A DNA stretch of 64,000 bases from Acorus gramineus (Eukaryota; Streptophyta; Magnoliopsida; Acorales; Acoraceae). The notes under the pieces were generated by a model. It was not told where the DNA came from. It worked only from the letters and a program-made list of their open reading frames with translations, and did no database searches. Positions 1 through 11,929 of the stretch are shown in pieces (position 1 is the stretch's first letter; every line of letters begins with the position of its first letter). Position numbers and translations under genes: made by a program. Where the stretch lies: contig CM060849.1 of assembly GCA_030737835.1 (NCBI GenBank), positions 28,355,311 to 28,419,310 of the forward strand. The letters run 5' to 3'.

Positions 1-1456
1 GAAGCTCCTGTCGAAAAACAAAAAAGAGAGGCCGGAGATATAGATGGACTAGTTTCTTCCGGAGAGGTACTATCTTCTATTGAGTGGGGAACCATCACCT
101 AAGTCCCTGAGGGAACCTCTGCCATCACCTTTTCTGCTTCTGGGTGGGAAGCCAGAAATGAGGACCCTGTGGGAACCACTGTGGACTCCAGTTTCAAGTC
201 TAGTTGGGAATTCAGAGGTGGAACCCCTTTAGGAACCTCTAAGGACACCAAAGTAACAGCTAAATTGGAGCCCGCTTCCAGGTTGACAATTGGGACCTCC
301 ACTGGGCTCGTGGCAGTTTCAGTTGGAGAGGGTAAGACGAGGCTCCATTAGAAGGAGTATGAGAGATTCGAGACTTTTTGCAACATAAGTCTTCTTCATG
401 CCCAAAAGTCTTACAGTGTTTGCAAGCTTGAGGCTTCCAATCGTAGGTTACACAAAGTGCTTCTCTATCCCCATCTTGTATTTGAACGAACACTTAATCC
501 GGAAGTTCACTTCCAGCCTTAATTTCCACACAAACTCGGGCGAAGGCAGTGCGAGAACGATTTGCTGTGGGCGTGTCCATATATAGTGGTGTACCAACTA
601 AACTGGCTATCTTTCCAATGCATGTTCGAGACCGGAAATGGAGAGGCAAATAAGGAAATTTGATCCATATGGGGATCGAAGAGAGTCTCTCCCGCTCCAT
701 TCTCGTATTTCTATTTAGTTTTTGGATTACAAAGGGCAGGTTGTCCATTGACCATGGCCCCCTCTCAAGAGCATGAGTAAGATCTTCCTCTAAAGAGAAA
801 GAGACCATAAAAACCCATTCCCTTGAAGGGAGAGGGTGAGCTCGCCCTTTGGTCTCCAGAGGTTCTTGATGAAATGTAAAAAAGGGGTGTAAACTGGGTT
901 TTCGCCCCATACATATCCCACAAGGATAAAACCCCAAGCATCCTCTGCTTCTTTTATATCCTCCTCCTCAAGGACAGCAAACTTCTGAGAGTAGTCCGAC
1001 TCCAACGGAAAGAAATCCATGCTGGTCAGAGGGCCCTTTGTGCATGACGAAGAGAGAAGGCTAGCCCATGTCTTGGATTCAACATTCACCTCTAGAAGAG
1101 GCAGATTAACTTTGAAATTCCTTGGCCGTGGAGCACCAGATCTCATATTAGGACCCGAACTCGAAAAGGGTTTGGTAGAAGGGGTGGTAGAATACCTTTG
1201 GAAGAGCCCCCAAGATGAACAAAGGGAGGCTGCGCCAAAGAGGAAGAGGGGTCATGGTCAGCCACCATCCCTGCTGAAGAAGAGGGGCCAGGAGCAGCCT
1301 CCATCCCGCCTGAAGAAGAGGGACCAAGAGCAGTCGCCTTCCCTACCGAGGAGGGTACCGATGCAGGATCCACCGAGGAAGAGGGGACTACACCAACGGA
1401 AAGAGAAGAAGGAGAAGGGGCAGGCCCAGGAGGCCCTAGATCCAGAAGAGCATTGA
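1..1456 (-). mobile_element. LINE-type retrotransposon ORF1 relic (DUF4283 plus zinc knuckle), broken
   Basis: Reading leftwards from about 1450, this encodes a Ser/Pro-rich leader, then a DUF4283-like domain (about 1000-494, with recognisable 'AWGFILVGY', 'IPIWIKFPYLPLHFRS' and 'IGKIASLVGTPLYMD' segments). A CCHC knuckle follows at about 383-424, spaced C-x2-C-x4-H-x4-C. This order is typical of the gag-like first ORF of plant L1-type LINEs, an RNA-binding protein of the retrotransposition particle. The copy is dead: DUF4283 switches frame near 820-830, and an in-frame TAA sits between 'SELPD' and 'VFVQIQDG' near 491-493. The element runs off the left edge, so endonuclease and reverse transcriptase are not visible. 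An A-run at 1686-1698 lies on the plus strand and is not this copy's tail. Family call is firm; exact borders are not. Confidence 0.8.
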
Positions 1457-1851
1457 GAGTGGAGGAAGGGGGGGAGGTTTAGGGGGGGGGACTAAGGTTT
1501 TATCTTGTGGTACGGACGGGGCAGGGAGCCCCGCCACAGAGGGCCGGACTGGCATAGCCGGGCGACCTCCTGAGCGGAGGCGGGGGACCAAAGTCGGGCC
1601 AGGGGGAGGAGGGTCTCAAAGGGGGATAGGTGTTTTCTATTTGTTATTGTGTACGTTTTGTTTGAGTGTTGATCTATCTTAGTTACAAAAAAAAAAAAAG
1701 GTCAAATAAGAATAAATAAAATTATGCACGTGCGCGCACACATGCGATGCACGTGCAAACCCATGTGCACTTGTATTTACCAAGCAAAAAAAAATGAAAA
1801 TCATGATTTCATTATCAAAATAAATCATTTTTTTCAAAATCCATTCATCCG

Positions 1852-2330
1852 ATGACTCTCCCAATGGACTCAGACGGCAAGGCGACGGAGCTCCACCCCT
1901 TCTCCCTCACCGCCACCCCTCACAGGCTCGCTTTCCACCTTTCATGTCTCTCCCTCTTTGCTTGCTTCTTCTCCATCCACTCCCCTCCCCCCTCCTCCCC
2001 CTTATTCACCACTCTATCTCCCTCGCCGACTCCCACCCATCCCTCTCCGTCATTGCCTCCTTCTTTGCAGTCGTCCTCGCCGGCCTCCTCATCGGCTCGG
2101 CCTAGAACCTCCTCGGCCCACGGGTCCCTCTCGACCGCGCCGTTTGTGTTCGAGCTCTCCGCTGTCAGATCCCATGAAGCATTCATCGTCGATTCCTCAT
2201 CGGGTTCTCGCTTGCGGGGTTTGTGTCCAACCAATGCTGGATGAGCTCTCTATTTTTGCCGAATCGCGGGGTTCGCGAATAGTGTGTCGATGGGTTGGGG
2301 CAACAATGAAGGTGATGAAGGAGGGGTATT
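1852..2330 (+). pseudogene. Broken NRT2-type high-affinity nitrate transporter, N-terminal fragment
   Basis: Pieces in several plus-strand frames resemble the N-terminal third of plant NRT2 (MFS, NNP family) transporters. The first is 'LPMDSDGKATELHPFSL' followed by 'PHRLAFHLSCLSLFACFFS' (the conserved region around TM1, usually V-D-S-E-x-K-A, then F-H-L-S-W). A stretch like 'SVIASFFAVVLAGLLIGSA' then a stop and 'NLLGPRVPLD' matches the TM2/TM3 G-P-R loop. Finally 'FLIGFSLAGFVSNQCWMSS' matches TM4/TM5, and 2289-2310 looks like the G-W-G-N motif. Stops and frameshifts occur near 1990, 2101 and 2170, and nothing after about 2330 continues the family. Intact NRT2 proteins are about 500-530 residues with 12 membrane spans; only about 150 residues are represented here. 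It is a non-functional fragment, directly abutting a MITE-like repeat. The region is more GC-rich than its surroundings, as expected for a former exon. Confidence 0.7.
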
Positions 2331-2366
2331 CGATACGGACTTTAATGGATTTCTGTGAACATTATT

Positions 2367-3222
2367 TAAGTGATTGACTTTTGTAGACTTTTCAGACTTT
2401 CGCAGACTTTCACAAATTGACTCTCATGGACTTTCACATACTTTCACAGACATTTGTAGACTTTCACAAATCACTCTCATGGACTTTCACAGGCTTCCAC
2501 TGATTGACTCTTTTCACATGTGGATTTATATTAATAAACACAATAATGTTTTTGGATTTTTAAAATAACAAATAAAGAACTCAAATATTCAAATTCAACA
2601 TGAATTATGCATACCCAACATAAAATGTAATTCAATATAGTAAATATCAATCTTCACATATTTGAAATGCATATTGCTAGAATGCCATGATAAAAAAAAT
2701 GAAAAAGAGGCAATCAATATATTTAGTTATATATGTATATATGCCTAAATATATATCTTTTTATTTTTATATATGTCTGAACATTATAAAAAAATATATA
2801 TATGCATCTATGTTGTACAATAATAGAAACATTTTCAAGGAAAATCAAATCAAACATTATACATATAATCAAATATATGATAAATCTATATTTTAGAAAA
2901 TAAATGTGGATGATCTAAGCATATATTATATAATATAATCTATCACTCAAATATATGAGGTGATAGGAATATTTCATACATATGGACATTCATAAAAAAA
3001 AGATGATAAATAAAGAAAAAAAATGTGAATAAAAATATGAAAGGCATGGGATAAAAATTATAAAGGAGATTTGTTAAAAGAAAAAAAAGAAGAAATATTC
3101 ACAATGCTGGAATAAAAGTCCATGAGAATCCCACCCATTTGGGTGGGATTTTGAAATGATTTTTTCCTTTATATTTCTCTCTCTAAAATCCACAAAAGTC
3201 CACAAGAATCCATCACTTATGA
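2367..3222. repeat. MITE-like repeat with inverted ends
   Basis: The left end ('AAGTGATTGACTTTTGTAGAC') and the reverse complement of the right end ('AAGTGATGGATTCTTGTGG...') are similar, giving imperfect inverted termini. The left 200 bases are a degenerate array of a 'GACTTTCACA' word. The interior is very AT-rich and non-coding. I could not define a TSD. Confidence 0.45.
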
Positions 3223-3278
3223 AAGTCTTCACAAATCTTGTTTAAATTGAATAACACATGACAAAATGTCTACTATGA

Positions 3279-3530
3279 GGAGTCTCAATCGAATAACGCT
3301 GGACTTTTTATCTACGAAATAATGTCTCAATCGAATAACACTAGACTTTATGTCCACGAAATAATGTCTCAATCGAATAACGCTGGACTTTATGTCCATG
3401 AAATAATGTCTCCATCGAATAACGATGGACTTTTTGTCCACGAAATAATGTGTCAATCGAATAACGCTAGACTTTTTGTCCATGAAATAATGTCTTAATC
3501 GAATAACGCTGAACTTTTTGTCCACGAACC
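3279..3530. repeat. 42-bp tandem repeat (about six units) with open frame
   Basis: Units start at about 3279, 3321, 3363, 3405, 3447 and 3489, each 42 bases long and about 85-95% alike (core 'TCAATCGAATAACGCT'). Because 42 is divisible by three, the minus strand stays open for 98 codons (3525-3229) as a 14-residue repeat like 'HYFVDKKSSVIRLR'. No promoter or start context supports expression, so I treat it as a minisatellite and not a gene. Confidence 0.85.
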
Positions 3531-3669
3531 AATATCCTGATTGAAAAACACAAGATTTACAAATACATGGACATGGACATTTTGTCCATCAAAATCCTAA
3601 TTGACTACCCCCCTAGAAATGTGTTATTAGATTTTTAGGGTTTCTCAATTGGGTTAAATGGGGAAGGGT

Positions 3670-4135
3670 TAAGGCTGCAACTTGGGTCGGGTTGAACCCA
3701 ATTTTTACATGGTTGGGTTGACTAAATCGGGCCGGGTTCGGGTTTTGGCCTCACTCACAACCCGACCCAACCCGAACCCGTAAATTATTAGTTAAAAAGA
3801 AATATCATTGCCGTTCATTCTGTAGCTTCTAATCTAGGTAGTCCAAATTTTAGGTAAACCTAGCTAATCTTACAAGTTGGGTCGGGTTGATTTATTTAAT
3901 TTGCAAATCATGTTAGAAAATCGGGTTGGGTCGGGTTGGTCCAATTCGGGTTGAAAATCGGGTTGGTCCAATTCGGATTAGGTCTGGTTGGTTTATTTAA
4001 TTACGGGCTGGGTTCGGGTTGGTCCAATTCGGGTTGAAAATCGGGTTGGATCGGGTTAGGATTGAGTAGTTTAGAATTCGGGTTGGGTTCGGGTTGACTC
4101 CAATCCAAACCCAACCCGCCCGAGTTGCAGCCCTA
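3670..4135. mobile_element. hAT-type MITE, copy 1 (GGGTTGG-rich family)
   Basis: A 466-bp non-coding element made of 'TCGGGTTGGTCCAATTCGGG' style words. Termini are inverted: TAAGGCTGCAACT at 3670 and AGTTGCAGCC(C)TA ending at 4135. It is flanked by a perfect 8-bp direct repeat GGAAGGGT (3662-3669 and 4136-4143). An 8-bp TSD with short TIRs points to the hAT superfamily. It shares its whole length, with small indels, with 25216-25670. Confidence 0.85.
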
Positions 4136-4143
4136 GGAAGGGT

Positions 4144-5776
4144 ACAATAGTAACTTCCCTTATTGGGTTTAAGTCAAGTCAACCTTGAGTTAAAGAAATT
4201 GACATAAGGGGTAAATTGGATTTTGGGTATGTTTACATAGAGTTATTTGGATTTTGAAAGTTTGCCGGATGTTATGTGAATTTTCATATGTTTGCAAGGG
4301 GTTATTTGGATGGGTGTGTCTCTCTCATGTAACAGTTGTGGTACCAAAAATTGTGTGAATGGATCCACATGTGATCATGCGAGTATGAGCTTATATGTTT
4401 TGTAACAATTGTTATGGATTACGTTAACAAAAATCATGCATGCCTGATATGAAATTTAATTAGGTAAAATATTAGCAAATAAAAATTTCTAGTCTGGGAA
4501 AAAGCAAAACCATGACTTGAAACCAATGCAAGTACGGAGTTTTAACAAAAAGAAAATATAAAAAAAAGGCCGACCGACAGTGTAGCTACAAGAATATATT
4601 CTTGTTTAACAAACTTCCAGTTGGTCTATAAACATGCATGAGGCATATCAGATCACGTGGTTACTAAAGCTCTTCATCTTTATCATAACTTAATTAACTG
4701 TGTATGCACATACACACACACGTCAAATAAACGAATAGTTTCTTATTCGATCTGCTCGTGAAAAAAACAATAACATTTCTGAAATATTGGCATTTGTATA
4801 AGGGAAATGATAGGTCCAGCCCTAATTGCGGCCCCATCCAAAATCCACGTATACCATTTAATTTTAAAAAAAAATTTATACATTCTCCAATTGAATTATA
4901 TATTGTTATATGAAATGAACTATAGACTGATCAAATGCAATACTATATTCTTTTCCGTTTTGAAAGAATATGAAAAAAAAAATTATGTCAATATGATAAA
5001 ATCATATATACACTATGATAGTACGATGTATCAGTGTATAAAGTTACAGACAAGATTATAAAACGGACTTAGTATAACGTACTTCGCATACATAAATGAG
5101 ACTGATACTGATACACATTAGCAAGCCATGCCTCTTGAATACACATGCATTAATTCAGTGCCTTTCAAATGAAAAATATAATTGATACATGTCACCTCAT
5201 ATGTTTAATACATAGATTTTAAACTTTTGGATACGTGTTTGTCACTCGTTAAAAACTGACATGTATGTTGATGAATTAAATCAAAACACAGCCAAGACAT
5301 ATGACTAATATTTTATTTGATTGTATTGTTCACGTGAACTATCGAATGATTTACGATAAAAATATATATATATATACACTTTGAGACATAAATATTGACT
5401 AAAACTGAATAGTAGATCTGGTCAAACAAACGAGATCGATGTGGCATTTTCGTAGATCGATTACCTCGCTGTCTCACCTGTTGTCGTTACTTGCTTAAAC
5501 ACGTGCACGTCGTGTTAAACAGAATCAAATAATGTACTGTCTCCTCCCTCTGCTTATTTAATGACCTATCTTTTGATTACATGATTTTGAGTTTCAAGGG
5601 CCATTTCAAATGCATCATTGATCATTTTCTTCATGCAAAAGAGAGCGGTAGTTATTCCATAAGATATATTAGTTGTTAGAGGCTCATTTGAATTATAAAA
5701 TCAAACCATGTGCATTGCATTACTTTAAAACACACAAGGCAAGCATGTGTGTGTGCAGTGGAAGGAAAATATAGCG
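4144..5776. other. AT-rich intergenic stretch
   Basis: No convincing gene is visible. The only long frame (4807-5061) is low-complexity and has no recognisable domain. The segment 4850-5060 shares short words with 23080-23330, suggesting an old unidentified repeat. A short (TA)n tract lies near 5365. Confidence 0.5.
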
Positions 5777-5784
5777 AGCTCTCA

Positions 5785-6037
5785 TGGGATCGGGTTAAGT
5801 CTAACAGGCGTTCGATAATTTGATTGTACAACGCGTTCGTTACTGTTCGAACTTATAATTTTATTGTAAATGAGATACTTAATAAAATTTCAAAACTAAA
5901 CTTAAAATGCAATTATATTCTAAAACTTCTTTTTTATGATTCAATTAATTTGTGTATCTTAAAATTATAAGATCGGACGGTCGCAAACACGTTGGACAAT
6001 CAAATTGTCCAATGCCTGTTGGACCTAATCCGATCCC
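5785..6037. mobile_element. MITE with about 55-bp TIRs and 8-bp TSD
   Basis: The left end (GGGATCGGGTTAAGTCTAAC) and the reverse complement of the right end (GGGATCGGATTAGGTCCAAC) are about 85% identical over some 50 bases. The element is flanked by perfect AGCTCTCA direct repeats (5777-5784 and 6038-6045). It is 253 bp and non-coding. The 8-bp TSD suggests hAT; the long TIRs leave a Mutator-type MITE possible. A worn relative lies at about 25680-25830. Confidence 0.8.
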
Positions 6038-6190
6038 AGCTCTCACATGATGACACATGGGCGAGTGCATAAGTGATGTAGCGTATGAATACGCTCTTCT
6101 ACGGATTCAATCAAAAGAACGAAATTGGCAGGCTCTAGCGGCGCTGTTGATTCTTCAAGAAGAATGTCAGGGCGTCGGGCTTCAATAATC

Positions 6191-6585
6191 TGTTGATTTT
6201 TTCAGAAATACCAGATGATTGGAATTCTGCGTAGTTGATATTCACCACGAATAACAAAAGCGAAGGAAAAATAATAACTCAAATAATCAATAACTTATTA
6301 ATCAATTGGTTTACAGGTCTATTTATAGAGTAGAGAATCCTTAACAGATTAGGATCTCAACTAATTATCTAAATATGTAAACTATGATCCTAACAGATTA
6401 TCTAAATCTGAAAAATAACAAACACATCTTTATTTAATCCTAACTAATATTCAAATTTGAATTCAAATCAATATTTGAAATTCAAATATAAATATAGACC
6501 CTAAAACAATGAATAAAATCCTAATAAACTCAAAACTATTAAAAATAGTAAAAATAACTTTAAACTATCGATTTGGCCCCCAACA
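6191..6585 (-). mobile_element. Solo LTR candidate
   Basis: On the minus strand the segment starts TGTTGGGGGCC (6585) and ends ...AATCAACA (6191). It contains a good TATA box (CTCTATAAATAG near 6323-6334) followed by a leader-like AT-rich stretch, the layout of a U3-R-U5 LTR. No primer-binding site, polypurine tract or gag/pol frame is next to it. Candidate 5-bp flanks (TAATC/CGATC) match only partly, so the ends are tentative. Confidence 0.4.
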
Positions 6586-8617
6586 CGATCTCAGAATGCT
6601 CCAAAATTTGGCGTAAGGGCATTGCAGCTACCCCTGTAAGGCTCGTTGATATGAACACGTTGACATATTATAATATTATTTCGATCTACGGTTTGAAAGT
6701 TATAGCCATTTGAAGTTACAGTGGCTCCCAAACGATCAAGATGTTTTTTTCTTTTCTGATCCATCCGATCTTGTCTGTTCATATAATATGTGGCTATGAT
6801 GTCTGCATCAATAGAGCTACAGCCCAGCCAACGTTGTGAGTTCAAATGGGTCTTACAAAGTGGAGTTTTCAAGCGAAAGGGTCCAGTGTACGAATTGCAC
6901 AATAGCTTGTGTCATGATCTGCGTGACCTGGTTCAGAAGCACGTTACCAAATGATAAGGTCACGCAAGACCTCGAACGAGTCACACAAATTTGGAAAACA
7001 TGTCACGTGGTGGCCTGCCATTGGTCCAGCCAATAACAGCTCTGAGAAATTTTATAGATTGTGTCATTTAAAAAAACACATTCCATAAAATATATAGAAA
7101 AATCTACCCTTATCATATATTTATTAAAACCTTAAAAATTTCTTTTAGAAATACAACAATAACTTACGTTAATAAAAAATAAACATTAAAAAAAAAAATG
7201 AAGGATTTTTAATATATAAACTTTTATAATTGTCATCGATGAGATTTCATATTTTAAAATCATTGCATGATAACTTCATTAACAATATTATCGAATATAT
7301 CTTTTTCAATATATGTGATCAATCAATTATTTAAAATAATATCAAAATAACATTAATTTAAAAGTTTAAAATATAAAATCAACTGTTAGTGGGTCATTGG
7401 ACCAGTGGACTGAGTTGTCACTCATGTAGTGTGGCACCGCCCGTGGGTACAGTTTATAAATGTTACACACACTCCCATGAAAAAATTATACATATTATTT
7501 TTAGCCGCTTTTTGTTCTTTAGTAAGAACTGACTTAAACATGAGACTCTTCGATAGGTGTCACACTGGTGTTCCAGTTCAAGCAGTTCTCCTGTGACTTC
7601 TATGCCTAGGGTTGCGTGAAGCGTTCTGGAGGAGACATCACTTTCCTAGCTTACGGATTTTCTCAGGCTCCACAGAGCTTCATCATGCGTCATCATTGTT
7701 CTTACTATTTTGAGAGAGACGATTCAATGAGAGCACTGATTAATCTTCAACAAAATTCTAATGCATGTACACCACATCTTATTAATTCATCTTTTAGTAT
7801 TTATTTAAATTTTATTTAAAATTTAAATAAAAATTTAATTTGATATGATGTGTCTTTAATCATCATTTTATATTTTACTTAAATTTTTTAAAAATTTTAC
7901 ATCTTTTTTTAATTATTTCTTATAAACATTTTCAAAATCATTTCCCCAAACATTTTTACTATTCAATTTTGCTTCCTTTCAAGTTATTCAAATATAAAAA
8001 TTATAATCATTCAACTTTTTGAAAAAAAAAAGGTAAAAATATTTTTTTTATTAGAATAAAAATAAAAAGTTAAAAAACAAACGATGAAAACTTGAGAAAG
8101 AATGCCACATTTTTTTTTTTTTCAAAAGATAGTGAAAATTTTAGGGGGTGGGACGTTAAAGGAAAAAAAATGTTATTGAAAGAAAATGTGGAGATAAAGG
8201 AAAAAAAAATATGTTAAAAATTTCGGTAAAGATTTGAATCTCCTTTTATTTGAGTAAAGATTTGAGTAAAAGCTTGATTTAGTATGGGGTATAGGTAAAT
8301 GGTTGGAGAGGGTATTGGGAATTTTACTCAAATTTTAATTTGAGTAAAGTTTTGAGTATTGAATTAGAGATGCTTAATCATTTGACACAATTTTATGAAA
8401 GTAAACTAGAATTTTAAATTGCATTGTGCCAAATAATTCATGATTCAAATTTAATATATTAACTCATAAATTAATTTGAACTATCCATTAATAGGACAAA
8501 ATAACCTATGATCTAACTAAACAACTAACGTTACAATGAAATTGTTATTATTTATAACATCAAATTGAAATGAATAAATTTGTATTGAATTAATGTACTT
8601 TCGATTGGACTAAACTC
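6586..8617. other. Intergenic, no gene recognised
   Basis: Frames at 6591-6902 (minus) and 6836-7036 (plus) overlap each other and show no known domain. The flanks of 7030-7400 ('CATTGGTCCAGCC' versus 'CATTGGACCAGTGG' on the other strand) hint at a worn inverted-repeat element. Otherwise this is AT-rich sequence with A and T homopolymers. Confidence 0.45.
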
Positions 8618-9152
8618 ATTCCCCCGTATGGCTAGATAAATAAACCCAGAATAATGAAGAATACTAAAGAATAGTAAAAAAAACGCTGTTTATTTTGACA
8701 GATAAACCCCGATAGTTATGTCTGAATAAGTTAGGATAAGGCCTGATAACTATTCTAAAGAAATTGTAGAATTGTTTATCAAGGTTTATCTATACCGATG
8801 GATAAAAATACCCTTCTCTGTCATTTTAAAAAATTTATCTCACCTAACAGACTCACACAGATTCCAAAAACTGTCACATCTATCAAATCAATCATATATC
8901 TCTCACACTATTTCCAAGGGGTATAATTATCATTTAAAAAATCATAAACTCTTATTCATCCCTTATCAATCATTTTTCATCACCTTATCCAAGGTGAACT
9001 AAACAATAAAAAAATCATTTTTATGTTTCTCAATGAGAAGAACAGAAAACACGATCAAACAAAAAATTGTTTATTCAGCCTTAATTGTTATCTATCCCAG
9101 TATAGCTATCAGGAACGAATAACCTAAGTCACACCCCATACGAGAGGATTAA
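8618..9152. mobile_element. MITE family 'CCCCGTATGG', copy A
   Basis: A roughly 535-bp non-coding element ending in CCCCCGTATGG and, inverted, CCATACGAGAGG. Over its full length it matches, in opposite orientation, the elements at 27465-28020 and 40441-40975 (shared internal words include 'TTATCTCACCTAACAGACTC' and 'CACACTATTTCCAAGG'). Ends carry TTAA-like flanks, compatible with a Tourist/Harbinger or mariner-type MITE. Confidence 0.75.
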
Positions 9153-10142
9153 GTTATGTACACTTTCAATTGACTAAAAAAATCATGAATCGAGCTAAAG
9201 AACTTACAAACCGAATTAAATGTGTCTTCGTTCAATCGAATCCTGATTTTTAAAAAAAAATTATGAAAAACAATTTGAATGGGTAAAACTAACTCCAATT
9301 TTTAACCGTAGTGATCGTGAGCGAACAAGATGTCAATTTAGATATTTTTCAGATAGAAATCGACTTTCACTGTACATATATAGAGTCAGTACTTTGACTG
9401 AATCATTAAACCAAGGTCAGAAAAATAAATAAATAAATAAATAAAGATGGCATAGAACAAACACTGACATATAGACAGTGAATTTTGGAAGTCGTGGCCT
9501 TGTGAGCTAATCATACCCAAATAATGACATATTAACCTATTACATATTTCTTGCTTTCCATATTATAAATATGATTTTTTTCGCATGTCTTTGGAACCTA
9601 GCTTCTGAACTCTAATGAGTCTGAATATTCTCTCTGCGCCCTATGCCCAGGCTCTCTTCCCTTGGCACGGGATTCTCACCTTCACAAAATCCATCACTCA
9701 TCCAAACGAACAAATTAAACAAGAAAAAAAATCAAAATTTATTCACCATTTTAAGTTTTAGAAGAATGGGTCAACTTGGAAAAAGGACAAGATTTCGAAT
9801 TCTGGAGAGAGAGCTTGGAGAAAGGAGAAGTTTTGTCACTGAGATCAAATTTGAATCTCACAAGGGTTGGGTTTGGTGTTGGTTGGTTTCAAAACTTTAA
9901 TCCAATCCAAGGTTATAAAAGTGTTCAATCATGCATGCCGAATCTAGCTAACTTTCAACTCGGTTATCGCAGTCCAAATTTGATCCATGATTAAAAAAAC
10001 TCACAACCTAAACCTAACCCAAGACTCTAGTCCAGCCAAGTTTGAGTGAAGTACACGTTTGCTAGGCAGGGTTAACATACATTTTTAAACTTATTCTTAT
10101 GGCATATTTAAACATAACCAAGGATAATATGGAATAAGGGGT
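9153..10142. other. Intergenic, no gene recognised
   Basis: Contains an (AAAT)n microsatellite near 9424-9444 and two overlapping plus-strand frames (9643-9900, 9776-9994) without recognisable domains. I see no exon-like structure. Confidence 0.45.
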
Positions 10143-10145
10143 TTA

Positions 10146-10505
10146 AGACTGTTTGGATGGCTGGAATAATCTTTAAGTCAGAATAAATTGGCATAAAGTG
10201 GTATATGGATTCCAGTCAATCCCTGGAATTAAATCATTCTAGGTTATAAAAATATAGGCCCACTATCAAATAAACTATCACTGCCTCTTATATATCAACT
10301 GCCAAATTAATTATCATTATTTTTTATCTTTTATAAATCATTATCCACACTTTATTCACATTTTACTCAAACAACAAAAAATTTATTATTACGTTTTCCA
10401 ACGAAAATAATTCAAAGCGCGATCAAACACAAAATCAATTTATCCTTATTTATACTGGAATAGTCATAAAAATCAGAATAACTTAATTCTCTATCCAAGC
10501 AGGGC
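10146..10505. mobile_element. Tourist-like MITE, copy F
   Basis: A 360-bp element with ends AGACTGTTTGGATGG and CCAAGCAGGGC and TTA on both sides (10143-10145 and 10506-10508). TTA target duplications are the hallmark of PIF/Harbinger (Tourist) elements. It is the reverse complement of the family seen at 28557-28816 and 36979-37325 (shared core 'CACTTTATTCACATTTTAC'). Confidence 0.7.
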
Positions 10506-10853
10506 TTAATTTTTTCTTTGCATGTATACCCCTATAAAAACTATATTTTGACATTATACTCCATTTAAAAATCCAATTGCATATGAACCCTAGAAAATCT
10601 TTTTGATGAACCCGTATGCCTTTCCCTCGATCTATAACTGTTATCCTTTCTAACCTAGTTACTTTTCTAATCACCTCATGAAAAGGCAGTTTTAACCTCG
10701 CCACACCTCTTATTAATTACAGTCGTATCCCTGAAAAAACTCATCGATGTGCACATATGTCCTTCCTCCAGCACCATCGCCGCCGCCGCCGCCGCTTAAC
10801 TACACCACTAATACCAACACCACCTCTGCCTCCGAACTCTGCACCACCATCAA
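10506..10853. other. Short intergenic stretch with GCC microsatellite
   Basis: Holds a (CGC)n run near 10778-10796 followed by a Thr/Pro-rich potential reading stretch. The minus frame 10483-10704 overlaps the MITE end and shows no domain. The LTR next door separates this stretch from 11475 onwards; together they may be one interrupted older sequence. Confidence 0.35.
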
Positions 10854-11474
10854 TATGTTGGGATTTTTTACAATTTTATTTGTGCGAAATAAATAATAAT
10901 AATCGCTGAATAAATTATACGAAGCCCAAATCAATCACCGACGCAATCAGAAAAATATAAAAGCAAGCAACCATAAAGAAACACTCAATTTAACGTGGTT
11001 CGATGTAAGCCTACATCCACGGGGCACTAAGCCTACATCTACGGGACACTCCAATAACAATCTACTATAACAAATAATAATGTCCTCTCAAGTTTTACCC
11101 AAAACTTGAGGAATACAAGATAAAAGAGGAATACATGATTACCTTAATGAAACCCTAAATAATCTTTGAAATAATATGAAGAACACGACTTCGATGTAGA
11201 TTGGAATCCACAGAGGAACCTGAAGAAGAAACAACTCTTCTTCTCTCTCTCCTCTCTCTTCTCTCTCCACTGTTGCTGCACCAAACACCCGCCGCGGAAC
11301 TCCTCTCGCTGCGTCGCTGTTGTTTGACGTGATGATGAAGACCAAGCCTTAAAGGGCATTAAAATAACACGACGTGATATTGCTCACGTGTATATGCACG
11401 TAAATCATGCATAACCCCAATATGGACTTCAAGCCTCAATTGGGGTGGACTCAAATAAACCCACAAACCCAACA
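10854..11474 (-). mobile_element. Solo LTR of an LTR retrotransposon
   Basis: On the minus strand it runs TGTTGGGTTTGTGGG ... CCCAACA(TA), so both ends are TG...CA with a 7-bp inverted TGTTGGG. Flanks ATCAA (10849-10853) and ATCGA (11475-11479) form a near-perfect 5-bp TSD. The plus-strand phrase 'TTTAACGTGGTTCGATGTAAG' followed by 'CCTACATCCACGG' is common in plant Copia LTRs. No internal domain or second LTR is adjacent, so this is a solo LTR left by recombination. Confidence 0.7.
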
Positions 11475-11929
11475 ATCGACACCTCCTCCAGAACCCCTCA
11501 CACACTTCCTCATTATCTCCACCTTCGCCGGCCTTTCCTTCGTACGTCTTCCACGCACAGTCATTATATTGAGCTGTTTCAACGAACACATTATAGAAGC
11601 GGGTTGTGATGCAATTTGCACATGATTTTATATTCTCCTTTTCTCCAAATAATATTGTTGTGCTTCTTATTCATCACCTTCTTCATTGCAGCGTTGTTTC
11701 TGAGCTTTCATCATACACATTTTCGTTGGTAATTCAGAGTCATGAAACCACAAATCCATGCATGACACCTATTTAACAAATTCAGATTAATCTCAAATTA
11801 TAAAAAAATCATCCAACGCGTCTACAAAATGGAGAAATCAGCATACTTTATATGACATCCAAAGCATTTCCAAGCCCCGTATACTGCCCCATGATGAGAG
11901 ATGCATAATATGAACCCTAGGCCTAGGCC

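Noticed and set aside
1019..1456. Plus-strand 145-codon frame, Lys/Arg/Pro-rich
   Set aside because: It is the antisense of the LINE ORF1 leader, which carries the recognisable DUF4283 and zinc-knuckle homology on the minus strand.
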